Position numbers and translations under genes: made by a program
Assembly (NCBI GenBank): GCA_041905405.1
Contig: JAYRLC010000008.1
Location: 1-64,000 of the forward strand
DNA: 64,000 nt
Origin: RAM1 sp041905405
Lineage (GTDB): Bacteria > Pseudomonadota > Gammaproteobacteria > Burkholderiales > Burkholderiaceae_C
Direction of reading: 5' to 3'
In this document: positions 53,501 through 62,650 of the stretch, piece after piece
Layout of the letters: every line of letters begins with the position of its first letter
Numbering within the stretch: the first letter of the stretch is position 1
The notes under the pieces: generated by a model
Seen by the model: only the letters and a program-made list of their open reading frames with translations
The model's database searches: none
What the model was told of the DNA's origin: nothing

Positions 53501-55309
53501 CTAGAACGTACGGACCTTCGGCGGCACCGTGTCCACTGTCAGCGGCTTGAGGTTGACCGGCTTGTACGTCAGGCTGTTGCTCGCGCTGTGCCACAGCGTG
53601 TGCTTCATCCAGTTGGCGTCGTCGCGACCCAGCGGCGAGACCGGATCGTCGGCGGGCTTTTCGTAGTCGTACACCGTGTGGGCGCCGCGGCATTCGCGGC
53701 GTGCTGCGGCCGACACCATGGTGGCCTGCGCGCATTCGATGAGGTTTTCGACTTCCAGCGCCTCGATGCGGGCGGTGTTGAAGACCTTGGACTTGTCCTT
53801 GAGCGTGATGCCCTTGACGCGCTCGCGCAGCGCGGCGATCTTGGCCACGCCTTCGTCCATGCTCTCCTGCGTGCGGAACACGCCGGCGTGCTGCTGCATG
53901 CTGGCGCGGATGTCGTTGGCCACGTCCTGGGCGTATTCACCGCCGGTGGATGCTTCGTAGTGGTTCAGGCGTGCCAGCGTGAAGTCGGCAGCACCGGCCG
54001 GCAGGTCCTTGAACGACTTGGACTTGCTGGCGTATTCGACGATGTGGTTGCCCGCGGCGCGGCCGAACACCAGCAGGTCCAGCAGCGAGTTGGTGCCCAG
54101 GCGGTTGGCACCGTGCACGCTCACGCACGAGCATTCGCCCACGGCGTACAGGCCGTTGACGACCTGGTTGTGCACGTCGCCGTTCTGCACGACGACCTGG
54201 CCGTTGATATTGGTCGGGATGCCGCCCATCTGGTAGTGGATGGTGGGCACGACGGGAATCGGCTCGCGCGTGATGTTCACGTTGGCAAAGTTCACGCCGA
54301 TCTCGTACACCGACGGCAGGCGCTTGTGGATGGTGTCCGCGCCCAGGTGGTCGAGCTTGAGCAGGATGTAGTCCTTGTTCGGACCGCAGCCACGGCCTTC
54401 CTTGATTTCCTGGTCCATGCAGCGCGACACGAAATCACGCGGTGCCAGGTCCTTCAGCGTGGGCGCATAGCGCTCCATGAAGCGTTCGCCGTTGCTGTTG
54501 AGCAGGATCGCGCCTTCGCCGCGGCAGCCTTCGGTCAGCAGCACGCCCGCGCCGGCCACGCCGGTGGGGTGAAACTGCCAGAACTCCATGTCCTGCAGCG
54601 GGATACCGGAGCGTGCCGCCATGCCCAGACCGTCGCCGGTGTTGATGAAGGCGTTGGTCGATGCGGCAAAAATTCGTCCTGCACCGCCGGTGGCCAGCAG
54701 CACGGTCTTGGCATGCAGCACGTGCAGGTCGCCGGTTTCCATTTCCAGTGCCGTCACGCCGACCACGTCGCCTTCGGCGTCGCGGACCAGGTCCATGGCC
54801 ATCCACTCGACGAAGAAGCTGGTCTTGGCCTTGACGTTCTGCTGGTACAGCGTGTGCAGCATGGCGTGGCCGGTGCGGTCGGCCGCGGCGCAGGCGCGCT
54901 GCACGGGCTTTTCGCCGTAGTTGGCCGTGTGGCCGCCGAACGGACGCTGGTAGATCGTGCCGTCGGGGTTGCGGTCGAACGGCATGCCCATGTGCTCCAG
55001 GTCGTACACGACCTTGGGCGCTTCACGGCACATGAATTCGATGGCGTCCTGGTCGCCGAGCCAGTCGGAGCCCTTGACGGTGTCGTAGAAGTGGTAGTGC
55101 CAGTTGTCCTCGGACATGTTGCCCAGCGACGCGCCGATGCCGCCCTGCGCGGCGACGGTGTGCGAACGGGTGGGGAACACCTTGGACAGCACGGCGACGT
55201 TCAGGCCGGCGCGTGCCAGCTGCAGCGACGCGCGCATGCCCGAGCCGCCCGCGCCGACGATAACGACGTCGAACTTGCGCGTGGTGATGTTGTTGCTTGT
55301 GTAGCTCAT
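53501..55309 (-). CDS. sdhA: Succinate dehydrogenase flavoprotein subunit
   Basis: The catalytic FAD subunit of complex II. The 602-residue protein has the FAD dinucleotide loop VVIVGAGGSGMRAS, the FAD-linking His in RSHTVAAQGGIGA, and the active-site region HPTGVAGAGVLLTEGCRGEG. Length and motifs are normal. Confidence 0.97.
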   Translation of the reverse strand: MSYTSNNITTRKFDVVIVGAGGSGMRASLQLARAGLNVAVLSKVFPTRSHTVAAQGGIGASLGNMSEDNWHYHFYDTVKGSDWLGDQDAIEFMCREAPKVVYDLEHMGMPFDRNPDGTIYQRPFGGHTANYGEKPVQRACAAADRTGHAMLHTLYQQNVKAKTSFFVEWMAMDLVRDAEGDVVGVTALEMETGDLHVLHAKTVLLATGGAGRIFAASTNAFINTGDGLGMAARSGIPLQDMEFWQFHPTGVAGAGVLLTEGCRGEGAILLNSNGERFMERYAPTLKDLAPRDFVSRCMDQEIKEGRGCGPNKDYILLKLDHLGADTIHKRLPSVYEIGVNFANVNITREPIPVVPTIHYQMGGIPTNINGQVVVQNGDVHNQVVNGLYAVGECSCVSVHGANRLGTNSLLDLLVFGRAAGNHIVEYASKSKSFKDLPAGAADFTLARLNHYEASTGGEYAQDVANDIRASMQQHAGVFRTQESMDEGVAKIAALRERVKGITLKDKSKVFNTARIEALEVENLIECAQATMVSAAARRECRGAHTVYDYEKPADDPVSPLGRDDANWMKHTLWHSASNSLTYKPVNLKPLTVDTVPPKVRTF

Positions 55310-55338
55310 GGTTCGTGGGTCTCGTTATGCGTTCGCGT

Positions 55339-55704
55339 TCACAGGCGCCACAGGGCCTGGATGGCCCAGCCGGCGCAGCCGGTCAGCCAGACGATCGTGA
55401 AGATCTGCAGGGCCAGGCGGATGCCGACAGGCTTGACGTAGTCCATCCACACGTCGCGCATGCCCACCCAGACGTGCCACAGGAGCGCAGCGATGACCGT
55501 GAAGGTCAGGACCTTCATCCATTGGGCGGCAAAGATGCCGGCCCACTTGTCGTAGCCGATCGGGCCGCGGCTGAAGATGACCTGGGCCAGCACGATGATG
55601 GTGAACAGGGCCATCAGGCCCGCGGTGACGCGCTGGCTGAGCCAGTCGCGCAGGCCGTAGTGGGCGCCGGTGACGACGCGTTTGGAGCCGTAGTTGACAG
55701 ACAT
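55339..55704 (-). CDS. sdhD: Succinate dehydrogenase membrane anchor subunit
   Basis: A 121-residue protein with three hydrophobic helices, one of the two subunits that anchor complex II and bind quinone and haem b. RVTAGLMALFTIIVLAQV and LLWHVWVGMRDVWMDYV (with the candidate haem His) are visible. It lies between sdhC and sdhA. Confidence 0.93.
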   Translation of the reverse strand: MSVNYGSKRVVTGAHYGLRDWLSQRVTAGLMALFTIIVLAQVIFSRGPIGYDKWAGIFAAQWMKVLTFTVIAALLWHVWVGMRDVWMDYVKPVGIRLALQIFTIVWLTGCAGWAIQALWRL

Positions 55705-55719
55705 TCTGGTGCTCCTTGT

Positions 55720-56154
55720 TTAGTACAGGCCGAACAGCTTGGCGCCCAGCACCACGGCGAGCAGGATGCTCAGACCCAGGGTGACGGTCGCGGAGGTTCT
55801 GCCGAATTCCTTGCTGACTGCCTTGTGGCTGACGTCCATCCACAGGTGGCGGATGCCGGCGATGAAGTGGTGCAGGTACGCCCAGATCAGGGCCAGGGCC
55901 ACGAGCTTGATGAACCAGCCGGGCACAAAACCAAGGCCGCTGTTGAAAGCGGCCTTGAAGCGTGCAAACGAGTATTCGGAGGAGACGGAGGTGTCGAACA
56001 TCCAGATGATGAAGGGCATCAGCAGGAACATCAGCACGCCGCTGACGCGGTGCAGGATGGACACCCAACCCGCGGCCGGCAGCCGGTAGGTCGGCAGGTC
56101 GCTCAGGGCGTTGATGTTGCGGAATTCAGGCCGCTTTTTGGCTAGCTCGGACAT
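55720..56154 (-). CDS. sdhC: Succinate dehydrogenase cytochrome b556 subunit
   Basis: A 144-residue membrane subunit of complex II with three hydrophobic helices. The signature ILHRVSGVLMF (about 33-43) and YLHHFIAGIRHLWMD match the family, with the haem-ligand His in the second. ATG 56154 is chosen over the longer ORF start. It is the first gene of the sdh-gltA unit; the gntR gene lies upstream on the same strand. Confidence 0.94.
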   Translation of the reverse strand: MSELAKKRPEFRNINALSDLPTYRLPAAGWVSILHRVSGVLMFLLMPFIIWMFDTSVSSEYSFARFKAAFNSGLGFVPGWFIKLVALALIWAYLHHFIAGIRHLWMDVSHKAVSKEFGRTSATVTLGLSILLAVVLGAKLFGLY

Positions 56155-56288
56155 GGGAACTTTCGTGGGATTTGATGTAACCGCTTGGTAATTTGTCAGA
56201 AGCAGACAACCCAAAATTCTATTGCAACGCACAAAGCTGACGCCGGGGTTTCAACTTTGTCGAGCAAACCGCTCAGTTTGTGCGGGTC

Positions 56289-57080
56289 TCAGCTCAACGC
56301 ATTGCGGTAGTGGTGGGTGTCGGTGCGGTAGACGCCGCGGCGCAGCTCCATGGGCACGTCGTTGTAGGTGTAAGCCAGGCGTTCAACGCTCAGCAGCGGC
56401 GTTCCGGATGCGACCTGCAGCAGTTGCGCCTGCTGCGCATCAGCCGCGATGGCGCGGATTTTTTCGTCGGCGCGCACCATGCGCACACCGAATTCGACCT
56501 CGAACATCGCATAGGTCGGGCCCTGGTAGCCGGCCATCTGCTCGGCGCTCAGGCCCTTGAATGCCGTGCCGGGGAGCCAGAAGTCTTCAAGAATGGTGGG
56601 GACGCCACCAAACGACAGCACGCGGCGCACCTGCAGAACGGCGTCGCCCGAGCGCAGCGCCAGCGCGCGGGCGACTTCGGCACTGGCGCGTACGCGCCGG
56701 CATTCGACGATGTGTCGTTGCGCCGGCCCCTCGCTGCCCTGATCGCCGCTGTCGGGCATGAGCTTGAGGAAGCGGTACTGCACGTGCTGTTCGGCATGCG
56801 TGGCCACGAAGGTGCCCTTGCCCTGGCGGCGCACAACCAGATTCTCTGCCGCCAGGTCGTCAATGGCCTTGCGCACCGTGCCCTGGCTCACGCGAAAGCG
56901 GGCGGCCAGGTCCATCTCGCTGGGGATGGCTTCGCCCGGCTTCCATTCGCCGGCCTGCAGGCTCTGCAGGATCAGGCCCTTGATCTGCTGGTACAGGGGG
57001 CTGAAGGCAGGCGTGGCCTGCGCGGGCGCATCAATGCCCAACGCGCTGTCCGCAGGCGTGAGGGGTGTGGAATGGGCCAT
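56289..57080 (-). CDS. GntR/HutC-type transcriptional regulator
   Basis: A 263-residue regulator with an N-terminal winged HTH (about 25-95: PSEMDLAARFRVSQGTVRKA) and a C-terminal UTRA effector domain (about 110-258). It sits between the sdh unit and the divergent mdh gene, with a palindrome in the shared upstream region. A TCA-cycle intermediate or related carboxylate is a plausible effector, but the ligand is not evident. Confidence 0.9.
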   Translation of the reverse strand: MAHSTPLTPADSALGIDAPAQATPAFSPLYQQIKGLILQSLQAGEWKPGEAIPSEMDLAARFRVSQGTVRKAIDDLAAENLVVRRQGKGTFVATHAEQHVQYRFLKLMPDSGDQGSEGPAQRHIVECRRVRASAEVARALALRSGDAVLQVRRVLSFGGVPTILEDFWLPGTAFKGLSAEQMAGYQGPTYAMFEVEFGVRMVRADEKIRAIAADAQQAQLLQVASGTPLLSVERLAYTYNDVPMELRRGVYRTDTHHYRNALS

Positions 57081-57132
57081 CGCTGTGGGCTGGAAAAACG
57101 GCTTCGGAATGCGGCTTGAAAGTCAGCGAATC

Positions 57133-57150
57133 ATATCTTATATAAGACAT
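57133..57150. promoter_or_regulatory. Palindromic operator between gntR and mdh
   Basis: TCTTATATAAGA at 57136-57147 is a perfect 12-bp palindrome. It extends to 18 bp at 57133-57150 with one mismatched pair, and is followed by a second TAAGACA half-site. It lies 56 bases upstream of gntR and 125 bases upstream of mdh, the likely site of autoregulation and control of mdh. I saw no second copy before sdhC, gltA or acnB. Confidence 0.65.
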
Positions 57151-57274
57151 AAGACAAATTGACGCCTCAGGGTTTTCGCGGGTAAACTCGCCGCCTGTCA
57201 CGGATGCCAGCCGGCCAGTCGCCAGCGGGGCATCCCAAGGCCAGTTTCACCACACTACCTCCCGGAGATTTCCC

Positions 57275-58261
57275 ATGAGCAAAAAGCCCGTCCGCGTTGC
57301 CGTCACTGGCGCCGCAGGCCAGATCGGTTACGCCCTGCTGTTTCGCATCGCCTCGGGCGAAATGCTCGGCAAGGACCAGCCGGTGATCCTGCAACTGCTG
57401 GAGATCCCCGACGAGAAGGCACAAAAGGCGCTCAAAGGCGTGATGATGGAACTGGAAGACTGCGCCTTCCCGCTGCTGGCCGGCATGGAAGCCCACAGCG
57501 ACCCGATGACCGCCTTCAAGGACACCGACTACGCCCTGCTGGTCGGCGCCCGTCCCCGCGGCCCCGGCATGGAGCGTGCCGACCTGCTGGCCGCCAATGC
57601 CCAGATCTTCACGGCCCAGGGCAAGGCACTGAACGCAGTGGCCAGCCGCAACGTCAAGGTTCTGGTGGTCGGCAACCCCGCCAACACCAACGCCTACATC
57701 GCCATGAAGAGCGCGCCCAGCCTGCCGCGCGAGAACTTCACTGCCATGCTGCGCCTGGACCACAACCGCGCCGCCAGCCAGATCGCCGCCAAGACCGGCG
57801 GCAAGGTCGGCGAAATTGAAAAGCTGACGGTGTGGGGCAACCATTCGCCCACCATGTACGCCGACTACCGCTTTGCCTCCATCGGCGGCAAGAGCGTGAA
57901 GGACGCCATCAACGACCAGGTCTGGAACGCCGATACCTTCCTGCCCACCGTGGGCAAGCGCGGCGCTGCGATCATCGAGGCACGTGGCCTGTCGTCGGCT
58001 GCGTCGGCCGCCAACGCCGCCATCGACCACATGCGTGACTGGGCCCTGGGCTCCAACGGCAAGTGGGTCACCATGGGCGTGCCGTCCAACGGCGACTATG
58101 GCATCCCCAAGGACGTGATGTTCGGCTTCCCGGTCACCACCAAGGACGGCAAGTACGAAATCGTTCAGGGCCTGGAAATCGACGCGTTCAGCCAGGAGCG
58201 CATCAACAAGACGCTGAAGGAACTGCAGGACGAGCAGGCCGGCGTCGCCCACCTGCTGTGA
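57275..58261 (+). CDS. mdh: Malate dehydrogenase
   Basis: Oxidises malate to oxaloacetate. The 328-residue protein is of the cytosolic-type MDH found in Burkholderiales. It has the NAD loop VTGAAGQIGYALLFRIASG, ARPRGPGMERADLL and the catalytic His in VWGNHSPTMYAD. GGAG lies nine bases upstream of ATG 57275. A palindromic operator and a long leader precede it. Confidence 0.97.
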   Translation: MSKKPVRVAVTGAAGQIGYALLFRIASGEMLGKDQPVILQLLEIPDEKAQKALKGVMMELEDCAFPLLAGMEAHSDPMTAFKDTDYALLVGARPRGPGMERADLLAANAQIFTAQGKALNAVASRNVKVLVVGNPANTNAYIAMKSAPSLPRENFTAMLRLDHNRAASQIAAKTGGKVGEIEKLTVWGNHSPTMYADYRFASIGGKSVKDAINDQVWNADTFLPTVGKRGAAIIEARGLSSAASAANAAIDHMRDWALGSNGKWVTMGVPSNGDYGIPKDVMFGFPVTTKDGKYEIVQGLEIDAFSQERINKTLKELQDEQAGVAHLL

Positions 58262-58278
58262 AATGACCCGCCCCCGAA

Positions 58279-58333
58279 GCGCCTTCGGCGCCTCCCCCTC
58301 AAGGGGGCGCCCCCAGCGGCCCGGCAAAGCCGG
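58279..58333. repeat. Compound hairpin repeat between mdh and the CitE-like gene
   Basis: Three short perfect hairpins follow in tandem: GCGCC-TTC-GGCGC (58279-58291), CCCCCT-CA-AGGGGG (58294-58307) and CCGGC-AAA-GCCGG (58321-58333). The pattern resembles a dispersed intergenic repeat I recall from Comamonadaceae genomes; this is from memory. It could limit read-through from mdh or stabilise its mRNA. No T-run follows. Confidence 0.6.
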
Positions 58334-58381
58334 TTCCGCGGCGGCGCGCGATGGCGCGGTGGGCATTCGAGGTTTGGTTTG

Positions 58382-59362
58382 ATGCATCCGCGCGACGTAC
58401 TCCTGGGCGCCCAGGCACAGACCGGCGTTCTGCCGGTTTGCGACCACTACAGCGGCGTCGAGGCGCGCATGCGCAAGAGCCTGCAATTGCAGGCCGAGAT
58501 GACACAGGAGTTCGGCGCCTGCGTGTTCGACGTGACGCTGGATTGCGAGGATGGCGCACCCGTGGGCGGCGAGGCCGACCATGCGGCGCTGGTCGTGGCG
58601 CTGGCCAACGGCGCGGCGCCCGGTGCGCGCGTGGGCGTGCGGGTGCATGCGGTGGACCACCCGGCCTTTGAACAGGACATTGCGACCATTGCGCGGCAGG
58701 CCGGGCACCGGCTGACCCACATCATGGTGCCCAAGGTCGAGTCGGCGGACGACGTGGCGCTGGCTGCCGCGGCGCTGGACACGGCGGGCGCCAACGGGTT
58801 GCCGCTGCAGGTGCTGGTCGAATCGCCGGCCGCCGTGCACCGGGTCTTTGACATTGCCGCGCATCCGCGCGTGCAGTCCGTGAGCTTCGGTCTCATGGAC
58901 TTCGTGTCGGCCCACGGCGGCGCGATCGGCGCCGATGCCATGGGCTCGGCGGGGCAATTCAGCCACCCGCTGGTGGTGCGGGCCAAGCTGGAAATTGCCG
59001 CGGCCTGCCATGCCCACGGCAAGGTGCCGTCGCATTGCGTGGTGACAGAATTCACCGACACGCAGGCCATGCGCGCTGCGGCGCGGCGTGCCGCCAGCGA
59101 GCTCGGCTACACCCGCATGTGGAGCATTCACCCCGCGCAGATCCGGCCCATCCTGGAAGCCTTTGCGCCGGGCGAAGACGAGATTGAAAAGGCCACAAAA
59201 ATAACAGCAGCTGCCGAACAGGCCGGATGGGCACCCATCAGCCTGGACGGACAGCTGCATGACAGGGCAAGTTACCGTTACTTCTGGCAGGTGCTGGAGA
59301 GGGCATACCGCACCGGAAGAGCATTGCCCGCGCAAGCGCGGGGCTGGTTTGCAGCCCCTTGA
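58382..59362 (+). CDS. HpcH/HpaI aldolase/citrate lyase family protein (CitE-like)
   Basis: A 326-residue CoA-ester-lyase-like TIM-barrel protein. The segments DVTLDCEDGAP, VLVESPAAVH and FGLMDF supply the Asp, Glu and Asp expected around Mg2+ in CitE/malyl-CoA lyases. The substrate is unknown; the position between mdh and acnB suggests an acyl-CoA connected to the TCA cycle, such as a malyl- or citramalyl-CoA. ATG 58382 is preferred over the adjacent TTG. It differs clearly from the aldolase-like protein at 11311. Confidence 0.82.
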   Translation: MHPRDVLLGAQAQTGVLPVCDHYSGVEARMRKSLQLQAEMTQEFGACVFDVTLDCEDGAPVGGEADHAALVVALANGAAPGARVGVRVHAVDHPAFEQDIATIARQAGHRLTHIMVPKVESADDVALAAAALDTAGANGLPLQVLVESPAAVHRVFDIAAHPRVQSVSFGLMDFVSAHGGAIGADAMGSAGQFSHPLVVRAKLEIAAACHAHGKVPSHCVVTEFTDTQAMRAAARRAASELGYTRMWSIHPAQIRPILEAFAPGEDEIEKATKITAAAEQAGWAPISLDGQLHDRASYRYFWQVLERAYRTGRALPAQARGWFAAP

Positions 59363-59386
59363 CCATCACATCCTGGAGACATTCCC

Positions 59387-59965
59387 ATGAAAGCCCTCGG
59401 TTCTGCCCTCGTCCTCGCCCTGCTGGCCGCCGCGCCGGTGGCGGTTGTGGCGCAATCTGCCGTACAGGCCAAGCCTGCTGCCGCCAAGCCAGCGGCCAAA
59501 CCGGCGCCCAAACTGGCGCCTTCCGCCCAGAAAGCTGTCGAGGAAGTCACCCCTATCGATGACGATCCGGACATCAAGCTGTCGCCGGCGGATCTGGAGA
59601 TTGCCAAGCAGGTTCATGTGGGCGAAATTCCCTGCGAGCTGGGCGCGACCGTGCATGTACGGCCTGCGCGCCGCGACGGCATCTTCCTGCTGACCACCAA
59701 GGGCCACCGCTTTCTCATGCATCCCGTGGAAAGCCGTACCGGCGCCATCCGTCTGGAAGACCCCAAGCGTGGCGCGCTGTGGCTGCAGCTGGGCAACAAA
59801 TCCATGTTGATGAGCCAGAAGCTCGGGCAGCGTCTGGCCGACGAGTGCATGAACCCTGCCCAGCTCGCCGTGAACGAAGCACTCAAGAAAAACCCGGCAC
59901 CGAGCTTGCTTGAGCCGCTGCCCGGACCCCAGACCACGTCGCCGGCGAAGACCGGCCCCAATTGA
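59387..59965 (+). CDS. Conserved hypothetical secreted protein
   Basis: A 192-residue protein with a likely signal peptide (residues 1-22, hydrophobic core and cleavage near VVAQS), an Ala/Pro/Lys-rich linker (about 25-45), then a compact domain (about 55-165). That domain includes ELGATVHVRPARRDGIFLL and two cysteines. I do not recognise a characterised family. Position between the CitE-like gene and acnB is its main context; RBS GGAGAC precedes the start. Confidence 0.75.
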   Translation: MKALGSALVLALLAAAPVAVVAQSAVQAKPAAAKPAAKPAPKLAPSAQKAVEEVTPIDDDPDIKLSPADLEIAKQVHVGEIPCELGATVHVRPARRDGIFLLTTKGHRFLMHPVESRTGAIRLEDPKRGALWLQLGNKSMLMSQKLGQRLADECMNPAQLAVNEALKKNPAPSLLEPLPGPQTTSPAKTGPN

Positions 59966-59999
59966 CCCCCCGAAGTTTTTGATTTGAACGGAGAACCCC

Positions 60000-62603
60000 A
60001 TGCTGAAAGCCTATCGTGAACACGCCGCCGAACGCGCCGCGCTCGGCATCCCCCCGCTGCCGCTGTCGGCCCAGCAGGTGGCGGACCTGATCGAGCTCAT
60101 CAAGAACCCGCCGGCGGGCGAAGAGGCTTTCCTCATGGAACTGCTGACCTACCGCGTGCCGCCGGGCGTGGACGACGCGGCCAAGGTCAAGGCCAGCTTC
60201 CTGGCCGCCGTGGCGCACGGCGATCTGAAGGTCGGCCTGGTCTCCAAGGCCAAGGCGACCGAGCTGCTGGGCACCATGGTGGGCGGCTACAACGTTCACC
60301 CGCTGATCGAGCTGCTGGACGACGCCGAAGTGGCGGCTATCGCGGCAGAAGCGCTCAAGAAGACGCTCCTGATGTTCGACTACTTCAACGACGTGGCCGA
60401 CAAGGCGCGCGCGGGCAACGCCCACGCCAAGGCCGTGATGCAAAGCTGGGCCGATGCCGAGTGGTTCACCAGCCGCCCCGAAGTCGAAAAGAAAATCACC
60501 GTCACCGTCTTCAAGGTGCCCGGCGAGACCAACACCGACGACCTGTCGCCCGCGCCTGATGCGTGGAGCCGCCCGGACATTCCGCTGCACTACCTGGCCA
60601 TGCTGAAGAACACGCGCGAGGGCGCGGCCTTCAAGCCCGAGGAAGACGGCAAGCGCGGCCCCATGGCCTTCATCGACGAGCTCAAGAAGAAGGGCCACGT
60701 CGTGGCCTATGTTGGCGATGTGGTGGGCACGGGTTCCAGCCGCAAATCGGCCACCAACAGCGTGATCTGGGCCACGGGCCAGGACATTCCGTTCGTGCCG
60801 AACAAGCGCTTTGGCGGCGTCACGCTGGGCGGCAAGATCGCGCCGATCTTCTTCAACACGCAGGAAGACTCCGGCTCGCTGCCGATCGAGGTGGACGTGA
60901 GCAAGCTCGAAATGGGCGATGTGGTCGAGGTCTATCCCTACGACGGCAAGATCCTGAAGGACGGCAACGTGATGGCCGCCTTCAGCCTCAAGAGCGACGT
61001 GCTGCTGGACGAAGTGCGCGCCGGCGGCCGCATCAACCTGATCATCGGCCGCAGCCTGACGGCCAAGGCGCGCGAATTCCTGGGCCTGGCCGCGAGCACC
61101 GCGTTCCGCCTGCCGCAGGCGCCCGCTGCCAGCACCAAGGGCTTCACGCTCGCCCAGAAGATGGTCGGCCGCGCCTGCGGCCTGCCGGTCGCCAATGGCG
61201 TGCAGCAGGGCATCCGCCCCGGCACATACTGCGAACCCAAGATGACCACCGTGGGCAGCCAGGACACGACCGGTCCCATGACGCGCGACGAACTGAAGGA
61301 CCTGGCCTGCCTGGGCTTTTCCGCCGACATGGTCATGCAGTCGTTCTGCCACACGGCCGCGTACCCCAAGCCCGTGGACGTCAAGACGCACCGCGAACTG
61401 CCGGCCTTCATCAGCAACCGTGGCGGCGTGGCCCTGCGCCCGGGCGACGGCGTGATCCACAGCTGGCTGAACCGCCTGCTGCTGCCCGACACCGTGGGCA
61501 CGGGCGGCGACAGCCACACGCGCTTCCCCATCGGCATCAGCTTCCCGGCCGGCTCGGGCCTGGTGGCCTTTGGCGCGGCCACCGGCGTGATGCCGCTGGA
61601 CATGCCTGAAAGCGTGCTCGTGCGCTTCAAGGGCCAGATGCAGCCCGGCGTCACGCTGCGCGATCTGGTGCATGCCATTCCGCTGTACGCGATCCGCCAG
61701 GGCCTGCTGACGGTGGCCAAGCAGGGCAAGATCAATGTGTTCTCCGGCCGCGTGCTCGAGATCGAAGGCCTGCCTGACCTGAAGGTCGAACAGGCGTTCG
61801 AGCTGTCCGACGCGTCGGCCGAGCGTTCGGCCGCCGGCTGCACGATCAAGCTCAACCCCGAGCCGATCAAGGAATACCTCACCAGCAACATCGTGCTGAT
61901 GAAGAACATGATCGCCGACGGCTACGCCGACAAGCGCAGCCTGGAGCGCCGCATCAAGGCCGTGGAAGCCTGGCTTGCCAAGCCCGACCTGCTGGAAGCC
62001 GACAAGGACGCCGAGTACGCCGCCGTGATCGAGATCGACCTGGCCGACATCACCGAGCCCATCGTCTGCTGCCCCAACGACCCGGACGACGCCAAGCTGC
62101 TGTCCGACGTGGCTGGCGCCAAGATCGACGAAGCCTTCATCGGCTCGTGCATGACCAACATCGGTCACTTCCGCGCCGCGGCCAAGCTGCTGGGCGGCCA
62201 GCGCGACATTCCGGTCAAGCTGTGGGTCGCGCCGCCGACCAAGATGGACCAGAACGAGCTGATCAAGGAAGGCCACTACTCGGCGTTCGGCACGGCCGGC
62301 GCGCGCACCGAAATGCCCGGCTGCTCGCTGTGCATGGGCAACCAGGCCCAGGTGCGCGAAGGCGCGACGGTGATCTCCACCTCGACCCGCAACTTCCCCA
62401 ACCGCCTGGGCAAGAACACCAACGTGTACCTGGGCTCGGCCGAGCTGGCCGCCATTGCCTCGCGCCTGGGCCGCCTGCCGACCAAGGAAGAGTACCTGAA
62501 GGAAATGGGCATCATCGACGCCGACAAGGGCAGCGTCTACCGCTACATGAACTTCGACCAGATCCAGGAATACAGGGAAGTGGCCGACGGCGTGACGGTT
62601 TGA
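60000..62603 (+). CDS. acnB: Aconitate hydratase B (bifunctional with 2-methylisocitrate dehydratase)
   Basis: The main TCA-cycle aconitase. The 867-residue protein has the AcnB layout: an N-terminal HEAT-like domain (about 1-155), then the swivel domain (GTGSSRKSATNS at about 243-254), then domains 1-3. Those carry GGDSHTRFPIG, FIGSCMTNIGHF with a cluster Cys, and GCSLCMGNQ with two more. RBS GGAG precedes ATG 60000. A strong terminator follows. Confidence 0.97.
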   Translation: MLKAYREHAAERAALGIPPLPLSAQQVADLIELIKNPPAGEEAFLMELLTYRVPPGVDDAAKVKASFLAAVAHGDLKVGLVSKAKATELLGTMVGGYNVHPLIELLDDAEVAAIAAEALKKTLLMFDYFNDVADKARAGNAHAKAVMQSWADAEWFTSRPEVEKKITVTVFKVPGETNTDDLSPAPDAWSRPDIPLHYLAMLKNTREGAAFKPEEDGKRGPMAFIDELKKKGHVVAYVGDVVGTGSSRKSATNSVIWATGQDIPFVPNKRFGGVTLGGKIAPIFFNTQEDSGSLPIEVDVSKLEMGDVVEVYPYDGKILKDGNVMAAFSLKSDVLLDEVRAGGRINLIIGRSLTAKAREFLGLAASTAFRLPQAPAASTKGFTLAQKMVGRACGLPVANGVQQGIRPGTYCEPKMTTVGSQDTTGPMTRDELKDLACLGFSADMVMQSFCHTAAYPKPVDVKTHRELPAFISNRGGVALRPGDGVIHSWLNRLLLPDTVGTGGDSHTRFPIGISFPAGSGLVAFGAATGVMPLDMPESVLVRFKGQMQPGVTLRDLVHAIPLYAIRQGLLTVAKQGKINVFSGRVLEIEGLPDLKVEQAFELSDASAERSAAGCTIKLNPEPIKEYLTSNIVLMKNMIADGYADKRSLERRIKAVEAWLAKPDLLEADKDAEYAAVIEIDLADITEPIVCCPNDPDDAKLLSDVAGAKIDEAFIGSCMTNIGHFRAAAKLLGGQRDIPVKLWVAPPTKMDQNELIKEGHYSAFGTAGARTEMPGCSLCMGNQAQVREGATVISTSTRNFPNRLGKNTNVYLGSAELAAIASRLGRLPTKEEYLKEMGIIDADKGSVYRYMNFDQIQEYREVADGVTV

Positions 62604-62626
62604 TTGCCTTCACAATCCGCGATGAA

Positions 62627-62650
62627 AGGCGGCCTTCGGGCCGCCTTTTT
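62627..62650 (+). terminator. Rho-independent terminator after acnB
   Basis: AGGCGGCC at 62627-62634, a TTCG tetraloop and GGCCGCCT at 62639-62646 form a perfect 8-bp stem with a T-run to 62650. It lies 23 bases after the acnB stop. The T-run ends on the stop codon of the convergent XRE-type gene, so the two units meet here. Confidence 0.92.

Noticed and set aside
57167..59335. 722-codon minus-strand open frame across mdh and the CitE-like gene
   Set aside because: It spans two genuine opposite-strand genes and an intergenic repeat, and shows no recognisable domain.
59883..62276. 797-codon minus-strand open frame antisense to acnB
   Set aside because: Composition is dominated by Gly, His, Val and Gln with no domain; acnB on the other strand has all aconitase motifs.
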